Origin: Sipunculus nudus
Taxonomy: Eukaryota; Annelida; Sipuncula; Golfingiida; Sipunculidae
Assembly: GCA_026874595.1 (NCBI GenBank)
Contig: CM049320.1
Coordinates: 30,614,714 to 30,678,713 of the forward strand
DNA: 64,000 nt
Direction: 5' to 3'
Shown here piece after piece: positions 13,010 to 23,625 of the stretch (its first letter is position 1; each line of letters begins with the position of its first letter). A program made the position numbers and the translations under genes. A model generated the notes under the pieces. That model was not told where the DNA came from and made no database searches. It was given only the letters and a program-made list of their open reading frames with translations.

Positions 13010-14240
13010 CCATACAACTAGGGCCCTGTAAGTTCAAATTTCACATGCAGACAGCTCATAGCACTGTCCTCTACCAGGAGTAGAAAAAAATAAAAAGTAG
13101 TTCACTGATGTCCTATTTCTTAGAGTTACCTGGCGGAAACATATGCTTGAGCACCTCACAACAAAGGCCAGAATTCCCAGAAATGACTTGAGGGATGGTC
13201 TAGAAATTTGGCATGCGAATTGATCCAGAAGAAAATTAACTGCTGCTTAAGACTGGTGGAGCTATTTTATATATTACTTGTATATATGGTCCTTATATAT
13301 GACACAAGATTGCATATTTCTTAGTTTGTAGTTTTTTCTTTAACTATTAATTAGTTGGACTTTCAGGTATGTATGCATGATACTTTCAAGAATAATACTT
13401 GTATAGATTTTGCACAATGTATATTTGAAAATGATTAATTACATTTAAAAAGTATTTGCAATTTAATCATTACTTTGTAAAAATTAAGTAATTTGTCATT
13501 GTAATTGAGATTTTTATATGTTATGAAAATGAATACTTTCCAAAATAAATGGTTCCAACCCTGCTTGTATATTAGATTGACGGATAATTAACGTGCATTA
13601 TTCTAAACTTCAGCCTGGCACAAATCGTACCTGTAAGGCCCAAGCAGGAAGTCGAAACTTCACAAGCAGCCCTGAAAGAGTCTTCATTTTCAGGGGGAAA
13701 ATCAGGTCACTCTGACCTATATTCTTTCATTTTAAGCAGCGAAAACACGTTTTCGAACACTTCAGAATGTACAGCCCAGGAAAGGGGAATTGCCTTACAA
13801 TTAGCCGAATATCTGAGGGACATGTCGATGGATGGTATTGGAAGTATAGGGACACTGGTTGATCTTGAAGCACTGTGACTGCTATACAGAAGACTGTTGT
13901 CTGGCATCATCAGTATTTTATTTTTTTTATTTTTATTTTTTTTTCGCAACTCATCGTCAGACCCAGGAAGTCCCAACTTCACATGTTGCGCTTATTGATA
14001 GGTCCTGTAATGGTTCCTCTTTGTAAATTCAAAATCGGGTCACTTTGACTTATTTTCTCCAGGTTGTGGTGCGCAAACATGTGTTTCAGGGGATAAGAGC
14101 TAAAAAACGGGTCATCAAAAATCCATACAAAATACATGTACCAAATTTCTCAGAAACAACTGGATGGGTTGCCATGAAATGTAGCATCGTAATTCATTCT
14201 GAAGGACATTGATCTGCTGTACACGACAGGTGGCGCCACC
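13010..14240. repeat. diverged local duplication
   Basis: Related blocks recur here. One block containing GGAAGTC...AACTTCACA and later GGTCACT.TGAC is found at about 13645-13755 and again at about 13965-14100. A second block with a core like CAGAAA..ACT.GA.GG is found near 13170-13260 and again near 14150-14235. Together they suggest two diverged copies of one non-coding element. The open frame across 13707-13982 on the minus strand runs through a poly-T tract and is not supported as a gene. Confidence 0.5.
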
Positions 14241-15290
14241 TACAATTTCATCATATTCACTCGATCTTGTTTGCTTTTATTTTCGATTTTTTTATTTAAT
14301 AATGCCATTGGTCCAACCTTTGGCAGATTGATACACACCACAATGAACTAATTTTAAAGCTCATACAACAGTTCATATACACTCGTTCCAATTAAAAATA
14401 ATTAATTGATTGATAAATAAGATAATAAATCGGCGATAGTCAATAACATGACTAGAGTAATTCCCGTGTGGACATACCTGCCTGCTGGTATGTGTTAGCA
14501 TGTGTGTGTAATAGTGTCTACAGCTATACTTGTGTCTAATCTAGTCGTTTTCCAAATGCCAATAAATCGGTAAACTGAAAATATAGAAAGCTTAGGTCTG
14601 AAGAACAGATCATTTGAATTTGTATTGAGAAAGAGTTGAAAGACGAGATCACTGTTGTATGTAAATGTCCATCACATGCTCTGGCTCGCACATTATTATG
14701 CAATAACTCTGTGAACAATAATTTCATGGACATGTCAGATAAGGAAAAACAGATATACCATCAAAGAATTATTTCATCATATGTGGTGCTATATATTTAT
14801 ATGTCCAAATTGGTCCTACGTAATTACGTGTCGTGTAACCTCGCTGACAGATGGGGGCAATATATACAATTAAGTCTTTGAATTAAAGCTGTTCAACTTC
14901 AACTGTGACTTGCATACTTGACATTCTAAATTACCCATCCGCCTGCATGCTGTTTCCGGGGTCTCATTACGGAAGTGACGTAATGACAGGTGTCGTCACA
15001 GACACTTGTGTATCGCGCACGACTTTCTCCATCATATAATTAACATTCTAAGTGCACGTAGGATCTGTTTATGTAAACACTAGAACCACTCCTGCATTGT
15101 TAATGGCTTTAAATGATGAAAAGCCCTACAATAAATGATGTCAATACAATGTATTGGAGACGAAGGGGTATACCAGTGTATTATATATAGGTCTTCTTTC
15201 ATACACACATGTAAGCGTGTTGTTAAGTGAATTTCAAGGTTAACTTTTATTCGTGTACAGATTTTCTTTCTGCATATTAGAGCAATATTG

Positions 15291-15293
<3 letters not shown>

Positions 15294-15342
<49 letters not shown>
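15294..15342. repeat. (TA)n microsatellite
   Basis: About 24 uninterrupted TA units. Confidence 0.97.
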
Positions 15343-15914
15343 CATTTAAAACTTATTTATAGGCTCACCTGCATTTGAGCTGTATCCATTCATGACGCAG
15401 CGTCCGTCCGTCGTTCTTTGCCTGGCCTGTTAACTGTTCTTTTCTTTGAGCAATTACTGGACAGAAACTTCTGAAATTTGCTTAAATGTGTCTAACAGGT
15501 CAAGTGCGCAATTATACTAATATTAGTGATGCATGCAGTCTCCATCTTTAGTGATTTTATGTTTGTTGTTATGTGTGAAGGTCCACGAGTAATGCTACAG
15601 ATCTTTTATAATGTTGTGAGGTTTAACTTATCCTGATCTTGAAACAATGTTCATCATTTTGATCTCGTATATGTCCCTATATCATATTCATGATGGGTGC
15701 ATGTGTGGTATTACCGGTAATATCAGTTTTTTGGGATACGGTAATTTGCACATTGCGTATCGAGATCGATATATAGGTTTTTTATATCGACATTTTTCTG
15801 TATTGTAAAAAATGTGACATATTTATATATATATATATATAAGTATTGAACGAGCATTTTTTTTTAATTATTGGTTGGGACACAATCAGTGTTGTAGTCG
15901 ATTGCTCACTCTCC

Positions 15915-16054
15915 GAAACCGAGTACAAGTCAGAGTACAAGCAACTCGAGTTCAAGTCTATATTCGATTCCTTAAGATTCGAGTACAATTCCGCCGACTT
16001 CGAGTCCGAGTCTTTTATAAATCGCTTTTTAATCCGAGTTCAAGTCCAAGACGT
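15915..16054. repeat. degenerate GAGTNCAAGTC array
   Basis: Short words of the type CGAGTC, GAGTACAAGT and GAGTTCAAGTC recur about every 6-12 bases, giving repetitive RVQV-like translations in overlapping frames. This is low-complexity sequence, not protein coding. Confidence 0.7.
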
Positions 16055-16298
16055 CTGTATTTAAAGAACTTTAGAGTCTTAATTTGCGATCATCGTGTGT
16101 GTTCAAGTAGGTTTACACGTTTTTTTACTTTAATATTGAATTGTATTTAATTTCCAGTGTAAATAGAGATTGACTGTGGTACATAGACTTAACTCGTTTT
16201 GTAATAGTCTGTCATCAGTTCGCGCATGTAAGCCCCTTATGCATGATGGAATGTTTTATATTGAATTGCGGACCCTTCGTGAGGTTTTTTTTTTTCTG

Positions 16299-16411
16299 TT
16301 GGACTAGACAAGTACTCAGTCTGATTTCTTGAGTCCTGCCCTCCGAGTTCAAATCCGAGTCTATAGGACCTTCGAGTCTGAGTCCCTGCATGAGTTAGGG
16401 CTCGAGTCCTA
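16299..16411. repeat. second degenerate GAGTC array
   Basis: The same CGAGTC/GAGTCC word family as the array about 250 bp upstream, now with CGAGTTCAAATCCGAGTC and CTCGAGTCC. The two arrays probably derive from one element split by unrelated sequence. Confidence 0.65.
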
Positions 16412-17086
16412 CATAACTTAACACATAACGTGGCATTTTGCAAGTTACAAATTCACTTCAGTTCTCAAAATGGTACATATAATCAACACATTTTCCATAC
16501 ATTTAAGATTTTCTTTTAAGAATGAAGACAAGAGCACAAATTAGTAACATTATCCAGGACCTGGTCCTCATTTGGAAAAGACAAGCATCCACGGGGGAAA
16601 AACATTGAATCTGTGGAACACAGGATAAGGTTTCGTGCTTTATAACTGTTTGGCCCAACGTGTTTACAGTCTATTGTTTTGGAAACCTTTTTTGGGAACT
16701 TGCTTCTTATAAATAAGAAGGTTATAGTCTAGCGGGCTTGACCTGGCTTAATTAAGAACAATGGCCTTGTCGCAAAGTACGATCAGCACTGCTGGAACAT
16801 GCAGTGATGCCATACTATACTTTTAAATAGTAACATATACTTTTTTCATTCAGGCAAGACGTCTTTTAATTCTATACTTTTTCATGGGTTAATACTTTTT
16901 AAGACTTTTCTTACAACAAAAATCATCATCTTAAGGTGGTGCTTATAGGCTGTTTACCTGAACTAGTTGAGTTCATTATATACGCTTGCTCTGTCAATAT
17001 GTCATAATAGTGTCATCATATTAGCTATGATTTTATTCTGCGATCTTGCTACAGTTTTACAATATCACTGGATGTAAGAAATAACG

Positions 17087-17088
<2 letters not shown>

Positions 17089-17137
<49 letters not shown>
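17089..17137. repeat. (TA)n microsatellite
   Basis: About 24 TA units, abutting the Penelope-type remnant that follows. Confidence 0.97.
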
Positions 17138-17142
<5 letters not shown>

Positions 17143-17250
17143 CTCTGAAGAAAAACAACAACACTATGTTGCTTTTCTTCAGAGTTATATCGCTCTGGCC
17201 TAGTCTGTAGGCCATAGAGCATTTTACATCGGTGGGTAACACTACATTCT

Positions 17251-17289
17251 ATATATATATCTAGATATAAATATATATATATATATATA
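17251..17289. repeat. short (TA)n array with CTAGATATAAA interruption
   Basis: A broken TA array between the two halves of the Penelope-type remnant. Confidence 0.9.
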
Positions 17290-17314
17290 ACTCTGAAGAA
17301 AAACAACACTGTTA

Positions 17315-17362
17315 ATTCACAACAGTCTGTTTCACGGGATGCGACCCGATCATCAGGTGAAT
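17315..17362 (-). ncRNA. type I hammerhead self-cleaving ribozyme motif
   Basis: Read on the minus strand, the order is: stem I 5' arm ATTCAC (17362-17357); core CTGATGA (17356-17350); stem II CGGG/CCCG closing a TCGCAT loop; core GAAA (17333-17330); a very short stem III, ACAG-A-CTGT, which shares the last A of the GAAA; a U at the cleavage position (a GUU triplet); and the stem I 3' arm GTGAAT (17320-17315), which pairs perfectly over 6 bp with the 5' arm. All hammerhead core nucleotides are present in the right order. A tiny stem III is typical of hammerheads in Penelope-like elements and retrozymes, which can cleave as dimers. A U-U mismatch next to the core at the base of stem II is unusual and may lower activity. 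Confidence 0.62.
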
Positions 17363-18480
17363 GTGGTTAGAATGAAGCTAATTAACGGCGTGGTTTGAAA
17401 AGCCGAGACTTTACGAGATTACGAGATTATGCTTTGTGCGATTCGGGTCGGGAGGGGGGGATGTGAAAGACTGACACTGATCATATTGTCCTCGGGTGCA
17501 CAATAGGATTGGTCGGGGTACACGTGCGATACTGGAACATAATAGGGCAGGGCAAAGAGGTTATTTATTGTTGTAAATTTTATATATAATACAAAGATAT
17601 ATACCAGGATGCTCAATTAGCATATAGAACTGATATATATACTTTTATACCTGAAGCTTATTTAGAAGTATTGTAAGCTGTACAATTATACAACATTTGC
17701 TATTTGACATTAATTTTTACTTTTTTTTCATACATTTCACACACTTGTATATTTTTTTCTTTTGAAATTGTATATTTTTTCCCATTAATTCCAGAATGGA
17801 ACACTGTCCATGAAACTGTTAGTGTTTCCTGACCCATGGTGACATGTTGGATAGTTGCACCTGCAAAACTAGGTAATCCCCTGGCTTATACACATTCAAA
17901 GAACCCCTATAGGACCCCCACCCCCCCCCCCCCTTCCCACCGGAAGTAAAAAAAAGCTTTGCTGCCAAAAGCCTACCTCACCACAATGATAAGGAGGACC
18001 AAACCCTTACGAGTCCCTGTTTATTACTGAGGTAAATTATCTTAATTATCTTCTATCAAAGCAGCCGAGTAACGTGTGTTCACAAGAGTCCCTTCATGTT
18101 ATCGAATTCCAAGAAACTTAAGGGACACAAGTCACACAACTGATTAAACTGAAATATTCTCTGGATTGAATTTCCCTGCAGTGCAGAGGCTATAGGTCGA
18201 TAGTGCGGCCATCTGTTGGATATTAATTTTATCGAGAAATTTGAAATATTTCGTGCCCGTGGGAACTGTTAGACAATAATCACTGCTGATGTATTTATAT
18301 TGGAATGCTCAATTTAGTAGACCTTTATGTAAATTGTTTACGTTTTATTCACATGTACCCACATATGTTGAAATTAACAATTGTGTAGTATATAAAGGGT
18401 TCAGGGTTGAAATAAAATAGGGGTTATATACAGAATATCGCAGCGCAATAGCTGGTCACGTCAATCAGTCATGATCCACA

Positions 18481-18950
18481 CCAGATGCCAATCTTTATCT
18501 GGCCTAGACCAGATCCCAATCTTTATCTGGCCTAGACCAGATCCCAATCTTTATCTGGCCTAGACCGGATCCCAATCTTTATCTGGCCTAGGACAAATCC
18601 CAATCTTTATCTGGCCTAGACCGGGTCCCAATCTTTATCTGGCCTAGACCGGATCCCAATCTTTATCTGGCCTAGACCGGATCCCAATCTTTATCTGGCC
18701 TAGACCGGATCCCAATCATTATCTGGCCTGGACCAGATCCCAATCTTTATCTGGCCTAGACCAGATCCCAATCTTTATCTGGCCTAGACCGGATCCCAAT
18801 CTTTATCTGGCCTAGACCAGATCCCAATCTTAACTGGCCTAGACCGGATCCAAATCTTTATCTGGCCTAGACCGGATCCAAATCTTTATCTGGCCTAGAC
18901 CAGATCCCAATCTTTATCTGGCCTAGACCCAGATCCCCATCGTGCTCTGG
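18481..18950. repeat. 28-bp minisatellite, 16 units
   Basis: Sixteen head-to-tail units of 28 bp occupy 18481-18927, followed by a decayed partial unit to about 18950. The consensus begins CCAGATCCCAATC and ends ATCTGGCCTAGA. Variation is limited: CCAGAT and CCGGAT alternate at the unit start, and one unit (18817) is 27 bp. The start and middle of each unit are self-complementary (CCAGAT / ATCTGG), so either strand can form a row of small hairpins. Units with CCGGATCC carry a BamHI site. No open frame runs through the array. Confidence 0.97.
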
Positions 18951-19094
18951 AGTGGGCCAGCTCTAAACTGGACTGGATTTAGATCTGGCCTATACGACAT
19001 TTGTGTGTATATATATATATGTCTTTAACATAATGTGCCTATAAAGAGAAAAAAAGTTACATATATATGTGTGTGTTTTGTTGACAACCATGCG

Positions 19095-19175
19095 GCAATA
19101 TAATATAATGTCATATAATATATGATATGATATGATGTCACATGATATGATATGATACAATACAATATAATATTA
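19095..19175. repeat. ATGAT/ATAAT pentanucleotide-like array
   Basis: Degenerate GATAT, TATGA and CAATA words form a low-complexity AT stretch. Confidence 0.6.
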
Positions 19176-19833
19176 TCACCCACCATTTAGATGTTCGCCC
19201 ATTTACACATTTGATCGCCAGATATGTACGCAATGCAGGGTGGTAGGAAGTGGGATATGTATCTGTGTTGATGTAATGCATTGATTGTACGTTTAATACT
19301 TGAAGAGCGGCGTTAAATAAGGATCTCCGGACACCCCTCTCCCCCCTACAAACACACACAAACATACTTGGTACGAATCATTTGGCCTCTGTCACCACAA
19401 ATCTGACTGATTTTTTTTATATAAATAGTATGAATTCTAAAGTATATGTGGTTGGAGTAGCTTTTCTACCGGAGAAAGTTTCCCTGCGAGGTAGGATTGT
19501 ATTAACACAGTGAAGTACTTTTCCAGTAGACGCTTTCTTGTAAAACCAGGGGCGTAGCCTGGGGGGGGGGGGGGGGGGGGGTACTCCCGGATCTCCCGGA
19601 AATTCACTTAGTCGAATTATAATTAAATTTTGTTAAGACAATCATGAAATTCCTGTAACTGGTATCCTCAGATTTAGGATTTATATCAATATAAAACAGT
19701 GCACAGGCAGTAATTAATGTATTGTTTTTTGATAATTCTAAATTTGATTAGGTTTGATCCTACAAATATGATTTTTTTTATTTATCTTGCACAACTGATA
19801 TTTGTAATCAATCTGTCTAATCTACACTCAAAA

Positions 19834-20450
19834 AAACAGATTGGTTGAAACAACCAAAAAATTGGTTGAATCCAACCAATATATAATTGGTCAAAATATG
19901 TCCAAACAATTTATTGTTTAGAACAACTAATTAATTTTGATTGAAATAAAATAACTGGTATTGGTCAAATAAAAAAATATATTGGTCAGGTCAACCAACA
20001 CAGCTGATCATTTAAACCAACAAAATTGGTCAGTGTCACCAAAATAGCTTTCTTATTCTCAACCAATGTACTTTGGTTGAGGTCAACCAAAACAAATTGG
20101 TTAAATCAGATAATAGATTAGTCACATGAACTAATTTACATTTGTTTAGACTAGTGATACATTTATATGTGCACTGCTACTTTCAGTCCCCTTTTCAGTT
20201 GTTTTATTCTAGTTTGATTGGAAGTATTCTTGTAAGTTATTCTTCAGTTTCGGGTTGCTTTGGTGTGGGTTTCAAATGGGAAACACAAATTCCAACCGAT
20301 CTTGGAATCGAACCTGTGACCGCTCGCATACGAGCCAGACGTTTTGCACCTCAGCATATCAATTGACCAATATATTGATTAAACCTAAAAACAGTATTTT
20401 TATTCTGTTGACCAAAAAATTGGTCAGAACAACTAACTAGTTTGGTTAGT
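19834..20450. repeat. TTGGTT/AACCAA-rich foldback element
   Basis: TTGGTT, TTGGTCA, TCAACCAA and TGACCAA words recur on both strands throughout. Pairs such as GATTGGTTGAA / TTCAACC and TTTGGTTGAGG / TCAACCAAAA give many potential local hairpins. The pattern stops and resumes around an inserted tRNA-like sequence (about 20255-20365). It is best read as an old foldback or MITE-like element that was later interrupted. No coding function is visible. Confidence 0.6.
20290..20365 (-). mobile_element. tRNA-derived SINE head
   Basis: On the minus strand a near-perfect Pol III B box, GGTTCGATTCC, is preceded at tRNA-like distance by an A-box-like TGCTGAGGTGCAAAACGTC and a stem (GCTCG/CGAGC) in anticodon-arm position. 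The acceptor stem does not close, so it is not a functional tRNA gene. It lies inside the TTGGTT-rich element. Confidence 0.5.
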
Positions 20451-20459
20451 ACTTTAATC

Positions 20460-20501
20460 TTACCTAACCTAAACTAACCTAACCCAACCCAACCTTACCT
20501 T
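20460..20501. repeat. short degenerate CCTAA array
   Basis: CTAACCTAAACTAACCTAAC-type repeats. The pentamer resembles arthropod telomere repeats more than the molluscan hexamer (TTAGGG). It is too short and degenerate to call telomeric. Confidence 0.6.
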
Positions 20502-20989
20502 ATCTATATATCTACTAAAGTATATATATATGTGTGTGTGTTTCAAATGTCTTTGCCAAATATTTCGGCCCCCTCCCCTCCCTCAATCCTGGCTGCGCCC
20601 CCGAGAACCGCTGTTATTTCCAGACTGCGTCAGGAGTAGAGACTTGTTTAGATACAATATCAAGCCACAGCTCTACCACGTTTATCTGACGGCCAGACTG
20701 GTATCACTGGTCAAAGTAATAAATGGGTGTTGTGTGCTGATAATATCTCATTAATAACATGTCTGATCTAGTAGATAATCTACCCCTCCGCTCAGGCACA
20801 CATTTACGTATAACTTAAATGCTTCCTTTAACATATATTTTGAATTATATGATATGATGTGATAAGATATATGTTGCGGTCGGATACTGATATAAAATAA
20901 TATAGCGTTATGTAAATAACAAACAGTTTATTGTTATAAAAATGAAATACAAATACGATTGTTAAAAAAAAGACAGGCACATACGTCTG

Positions 20990-20991
<2 letters not shown>

Positions 20992-21034
<43 letters not shown>
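20992..21034. repeat. (TA)n microsatellite
   Basis: About 21 TA units. Confidence 0.95.
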
Positions 21035-21037
<3 letters not shown>

Positions 21038-21616
21038 CTATAATATTTGATTTTACACATAAAAACAGGATCTCCCTGTGTAGAAAGACGAAGAACTTTT
21101 GAAAAAGCAAAAAAAAAAAAAAACGGCCATGCATGAAAAAAATCAGTGTGGATGATGGGTTGTGTGCGTGTGTATAGGTGGGCGTATGTGTGTGATGGCC
21201 TTTGTGTAGGGCGTGATCGGGTGGTAGCTTTCTCACATACCCTGTTGGCATTATGCTGCCGGGAATTTATGGCCCTACTACAATCAATGAATGCAAAAGG
21301 GCATTATAAGAGCAAATCTGATTGGGTGAAATCGTGCACTCATTTCGCATGTATAACTTGTAATTGCTTTGATATGCACTGGACGTCATTGATATTGTTT
21401 TTTTTCGTCATTGGGTTTTGTGTAGGCCGCCACCAGCTACATTTGTTTTTTGACACGTGGATCATACTTCTTTGTCAATACAATAAGGTTTATAAACACT
21501 GCAAACAAATATAACCCCAAAACTCCTAACTGCTATAAAAAGAAAGTGAACAAATTTTGTAGCCCAGTTACTTCACAAGCCTGAAATTATCTTGAGTGTC
21601 TCTTATTGACGCTCTG

Positions 21617-21618
21617 TT

Positions 21619-21682
<64 letters not shown>
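21617..21682. repeat. (TC)n microsatellite
   Basis: More than 25 TC units with one early TTTC interruption. Confidence 0.97.
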
Positions 21683-21684
<2 letters not shown>

Positions 21685-22480
21685 GTTTGTACTCTCCTGC
21701 ATCAAACATATTGACAAGGACATACAGATTGTTTTCTAATTTTATTCTCCAAGGAATCGCAGCTCGTATTTAGATAACAAAATCAGTGTTTCCAATTGTT
21801 CAACAGTCTTCAACATCGGCAACAGCTAGCGATCCCATATGGACGGGGGGGGGGGGGGGTGAAGGGGGCAGGGCATAGTTTTAATTGTAACAACGAGACT
21901 TTGGATTAATTAGCAAACCAACGAACAGTTATGAGTGTTTTTCACGATACTAATAATTTTAATTCCCTAAACGCTTTAAGAGACATTTGAAGGAGATATA
22001 AAAATCCCCTTCATGTGTGGTGCATAATATGGATTTTTTATACTGACGTAATCAAAAATTACAAAAAAATAACCCGTTCCAATTTGTTTATCTCATGCCT
22101 AAGCAGACGATGAATTTATTACCATAGATTTACCAAAAGCCTGGCCCACGTACTTCCTGACAACTACCACCACATCCGATGTCTGTGTGCGTGGCCCGTT
22201 ACAGGAAACCAGAAAAAAAAGTAAAAAGTTCCAGATCTCTATAAGGCCGCAGTATATTGCTGCTGTTGTGGGCGTCAGTGTTTTAAAGGAAAGATTAAAA
22301 ATAGAATACAGAACAATAATTCACATTAATGCTCTGTATCTTTTCTCGGTTCGACAATCCATTCACAATCAGAATTCACGTGACTGACATGTTTACTTCA
22401 TCTTTACATATAAAAGACCGCTATCGATAGTAGCCGTGAATAAATGTGTCAGTACGCATTGATATTAATTGGGCTGGTCA

Positions 22481-22576
22481 GTCTATAACTTGAGTCGTGA
22501 CACAAGCCTTATGGGTAAATGTACTGCAGCGCTCACCTATTATGCTGCATTGACAACGTGGTAAATAGCCGATAAA
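22481..22576 (+). repeat. dispersed repeat, copy 1 of 2
   Basis: This segment aligns with 28785-28880. Shared blocks include GAGTCGTGA.AC.AGCC.TA, ATGTACTGCA and CGTGGTA.A.AG..GATA. It is non-coding and of unknown class. Confidence 0.6.
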
Positions 22577-22778
22577 CTTAACAAAGGTTTCATGTCTATA
22601 TATATTGCACCACTGATCGCGATACTGGCTAGCTTTTCTCAAATAATTTGCAGGAGTAAGCAAACAGTTTGAAAAGGAAATATTGGTTGACACCATAATA
22701 TTTAAAGATGAACATACTCTACGTGTATATTTAACAAACGTGGTATGTGAATAGGCCCCTTTAAGGGAGGCATTAATT

Positions 22779-23219
22779 AATGGACTAGCGAATGAACGAA
22801 AGATAGAGGGAAGAAAGAAAGGGTAAAAAAATAATGAATGAATGAAAGGAGTGAAACAATCAATGGAACGAGCGCGCTATTGGGAGAACGGGCCAGCCAC
22901 CCAACGAATAAACGAATGAATGAGAGGGTGTGAAGACTACTAACAGAACTAGCATACATTACCCATTCTTGCGATGGAACAGGGCCGCGCGACTTGGACC
23001 AGGTTTTAATTGATAATTGTCCTGCTGGTTTCAAGGGACCGGGTACACTGGCGTAGTTTCTGATAGATGGCGTTGTAATAGACCCTACGAGCAAAATGTC
23101 AATGTGTTCAAGGTGTATGGGAAAATATGGAATATGCCCCCCCCCCTTAGGACACGTGGTATCAATCCCGGGCACTTCAAGTCCACTTCAAAAAAAATTC
23201 CTAGGGGTGACCAAAGAGG
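22779..23219 (+). repeat. tandem duplication, unit 1
   Basis: A 441-bp unit directly followed by a diverged second copy. Both start with AATGGACTAG, pass through a purine-rich GAAAGATGGAGG-like stretch, and share CATACATTACCCATTCTTGC, TTTTAATTG.TAATTGTCCT, AGATGGCG.TGTAATAGACC and GGTATCAATCCCG-like blocks. Both end near CAAAGAGG. Open frames on either strand (for example 22777-23175, minus) span the purine-rich part without gene-like features. Confidence 0.92.
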
Positions 23220-23625
23220 AATGGACTAGTGAATAAAGGAAAGATGGAGGTAAGAAAGAAAGGGTAAAATAATAACGAAGGGAAGGAGTGAAGTAATCAA
23301 TGGAAAGAGCGAGCTACTGTGGGAGAACGGGCCAGCGACCCAACAAATAAACGACAAAATGAACAGAACCAGCATACATTACCCATTCTTGCGATGGAAA
23401 AGGGCCGCTCGACTTGGGTCCGGTTTTAATTGCTAATTGTCCTGCTTGTTTCCAGGGACCGGGTTCACTGGCGTTTCTGTTAGATGGCGCTGTAATAGAC
23501 CCTGCAAGCAAAGTGTCAAAGTGTTCAGGGTTTATGGGAAAATATATCCCCCCTAGGATACGTTGTATCAATCCCGACACTTCAAGATCACTTCAAGAAC
23601 ATTTTCTAGAAACAATCAAAGAGGA
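23220..23625 (+). repeat. tandem duplication, unit 2
   Basis: A 406-bp second copy with point changes and small deletions relative to unit 1. It has fewer C residues at the internal C tract and lacks about 15 bp in the GAATGAATGAGAGG region. The head-to-tail order with no gap suggests a local duplication event and not two insertions. Confidence 0.92.

Larger units (their letters stand above)
17138..17400 (-). mobile_element. Penelope-like element remnant (minus strand)
   Basis: The segment lies against (TA)n arrays and contains a 15-bp inverted repeat, TAACTCTGAAGAAAA at 17140-17154 facing TTTTCTTCAGAGTTA at 17173-17187. A second short hairpin (GCTCT..GGCCTA / TAGGCC..AGAGC, 17191-17219) follows. 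A third copy of the TAACTCTGAAGAAAA arm is at 17288-17302. The right part holds a hammerhead ribozyme motif in minus orientation. Penelope-like elements are known to carry hammerhead ribozymes in their repeated terminal regions, which supports the assignment. No reverse transcriptase or GIY-YIG reading frame is present, so this is a terminal fragment. Confidence 0.5.
19548..20603. mobile_element. possible hAT-like non-autonomous element
   Basis: The left end reads CAGGGGCGTAGCCTGG and the right end, on the opposite strand, GGGGGCGCAGCCAGG. These imperfect inverted termini of about 15 bp resemble the CAGGGGCGTAGCC termini common in hAT superfamily elements. A run of about 21 G follows the left terminus, and a C-rich tract precedes the right one. 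I could not find a convincing 8-bp target duplication, and the interior is composite (TTGGTT-rich element plus a tRNA-like sequence). Two independent element ends facing each other are therefore an alternative. No transposase frame is seen. Confidence 0.25.

Noticed and set aside
17049-17309. 86-codon open frame on the minus strand
   Set aside because: It is translated TA microsatellite (alternating Tyr-Ile) around the Penelope-type remnant. The same applies to many other Tyr-Ile-rich frames in the window.
18481-18950. CRISPR-like array
   Set aside because: The units are contiguous 28-mers with no unique spacers, in a eukaryotic context.
20460-20501. interstitial telomere repeat
   Set aside because: The unit is a degenerate pentamer, only about 40 bp long, and not the hexamer expected for molluscs.
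22777-23175. 132-codon open frame on the minus strand
   Set aside because: It covers a purine-rich duplicated non-coding unit; the frame is not kept in the second copy.
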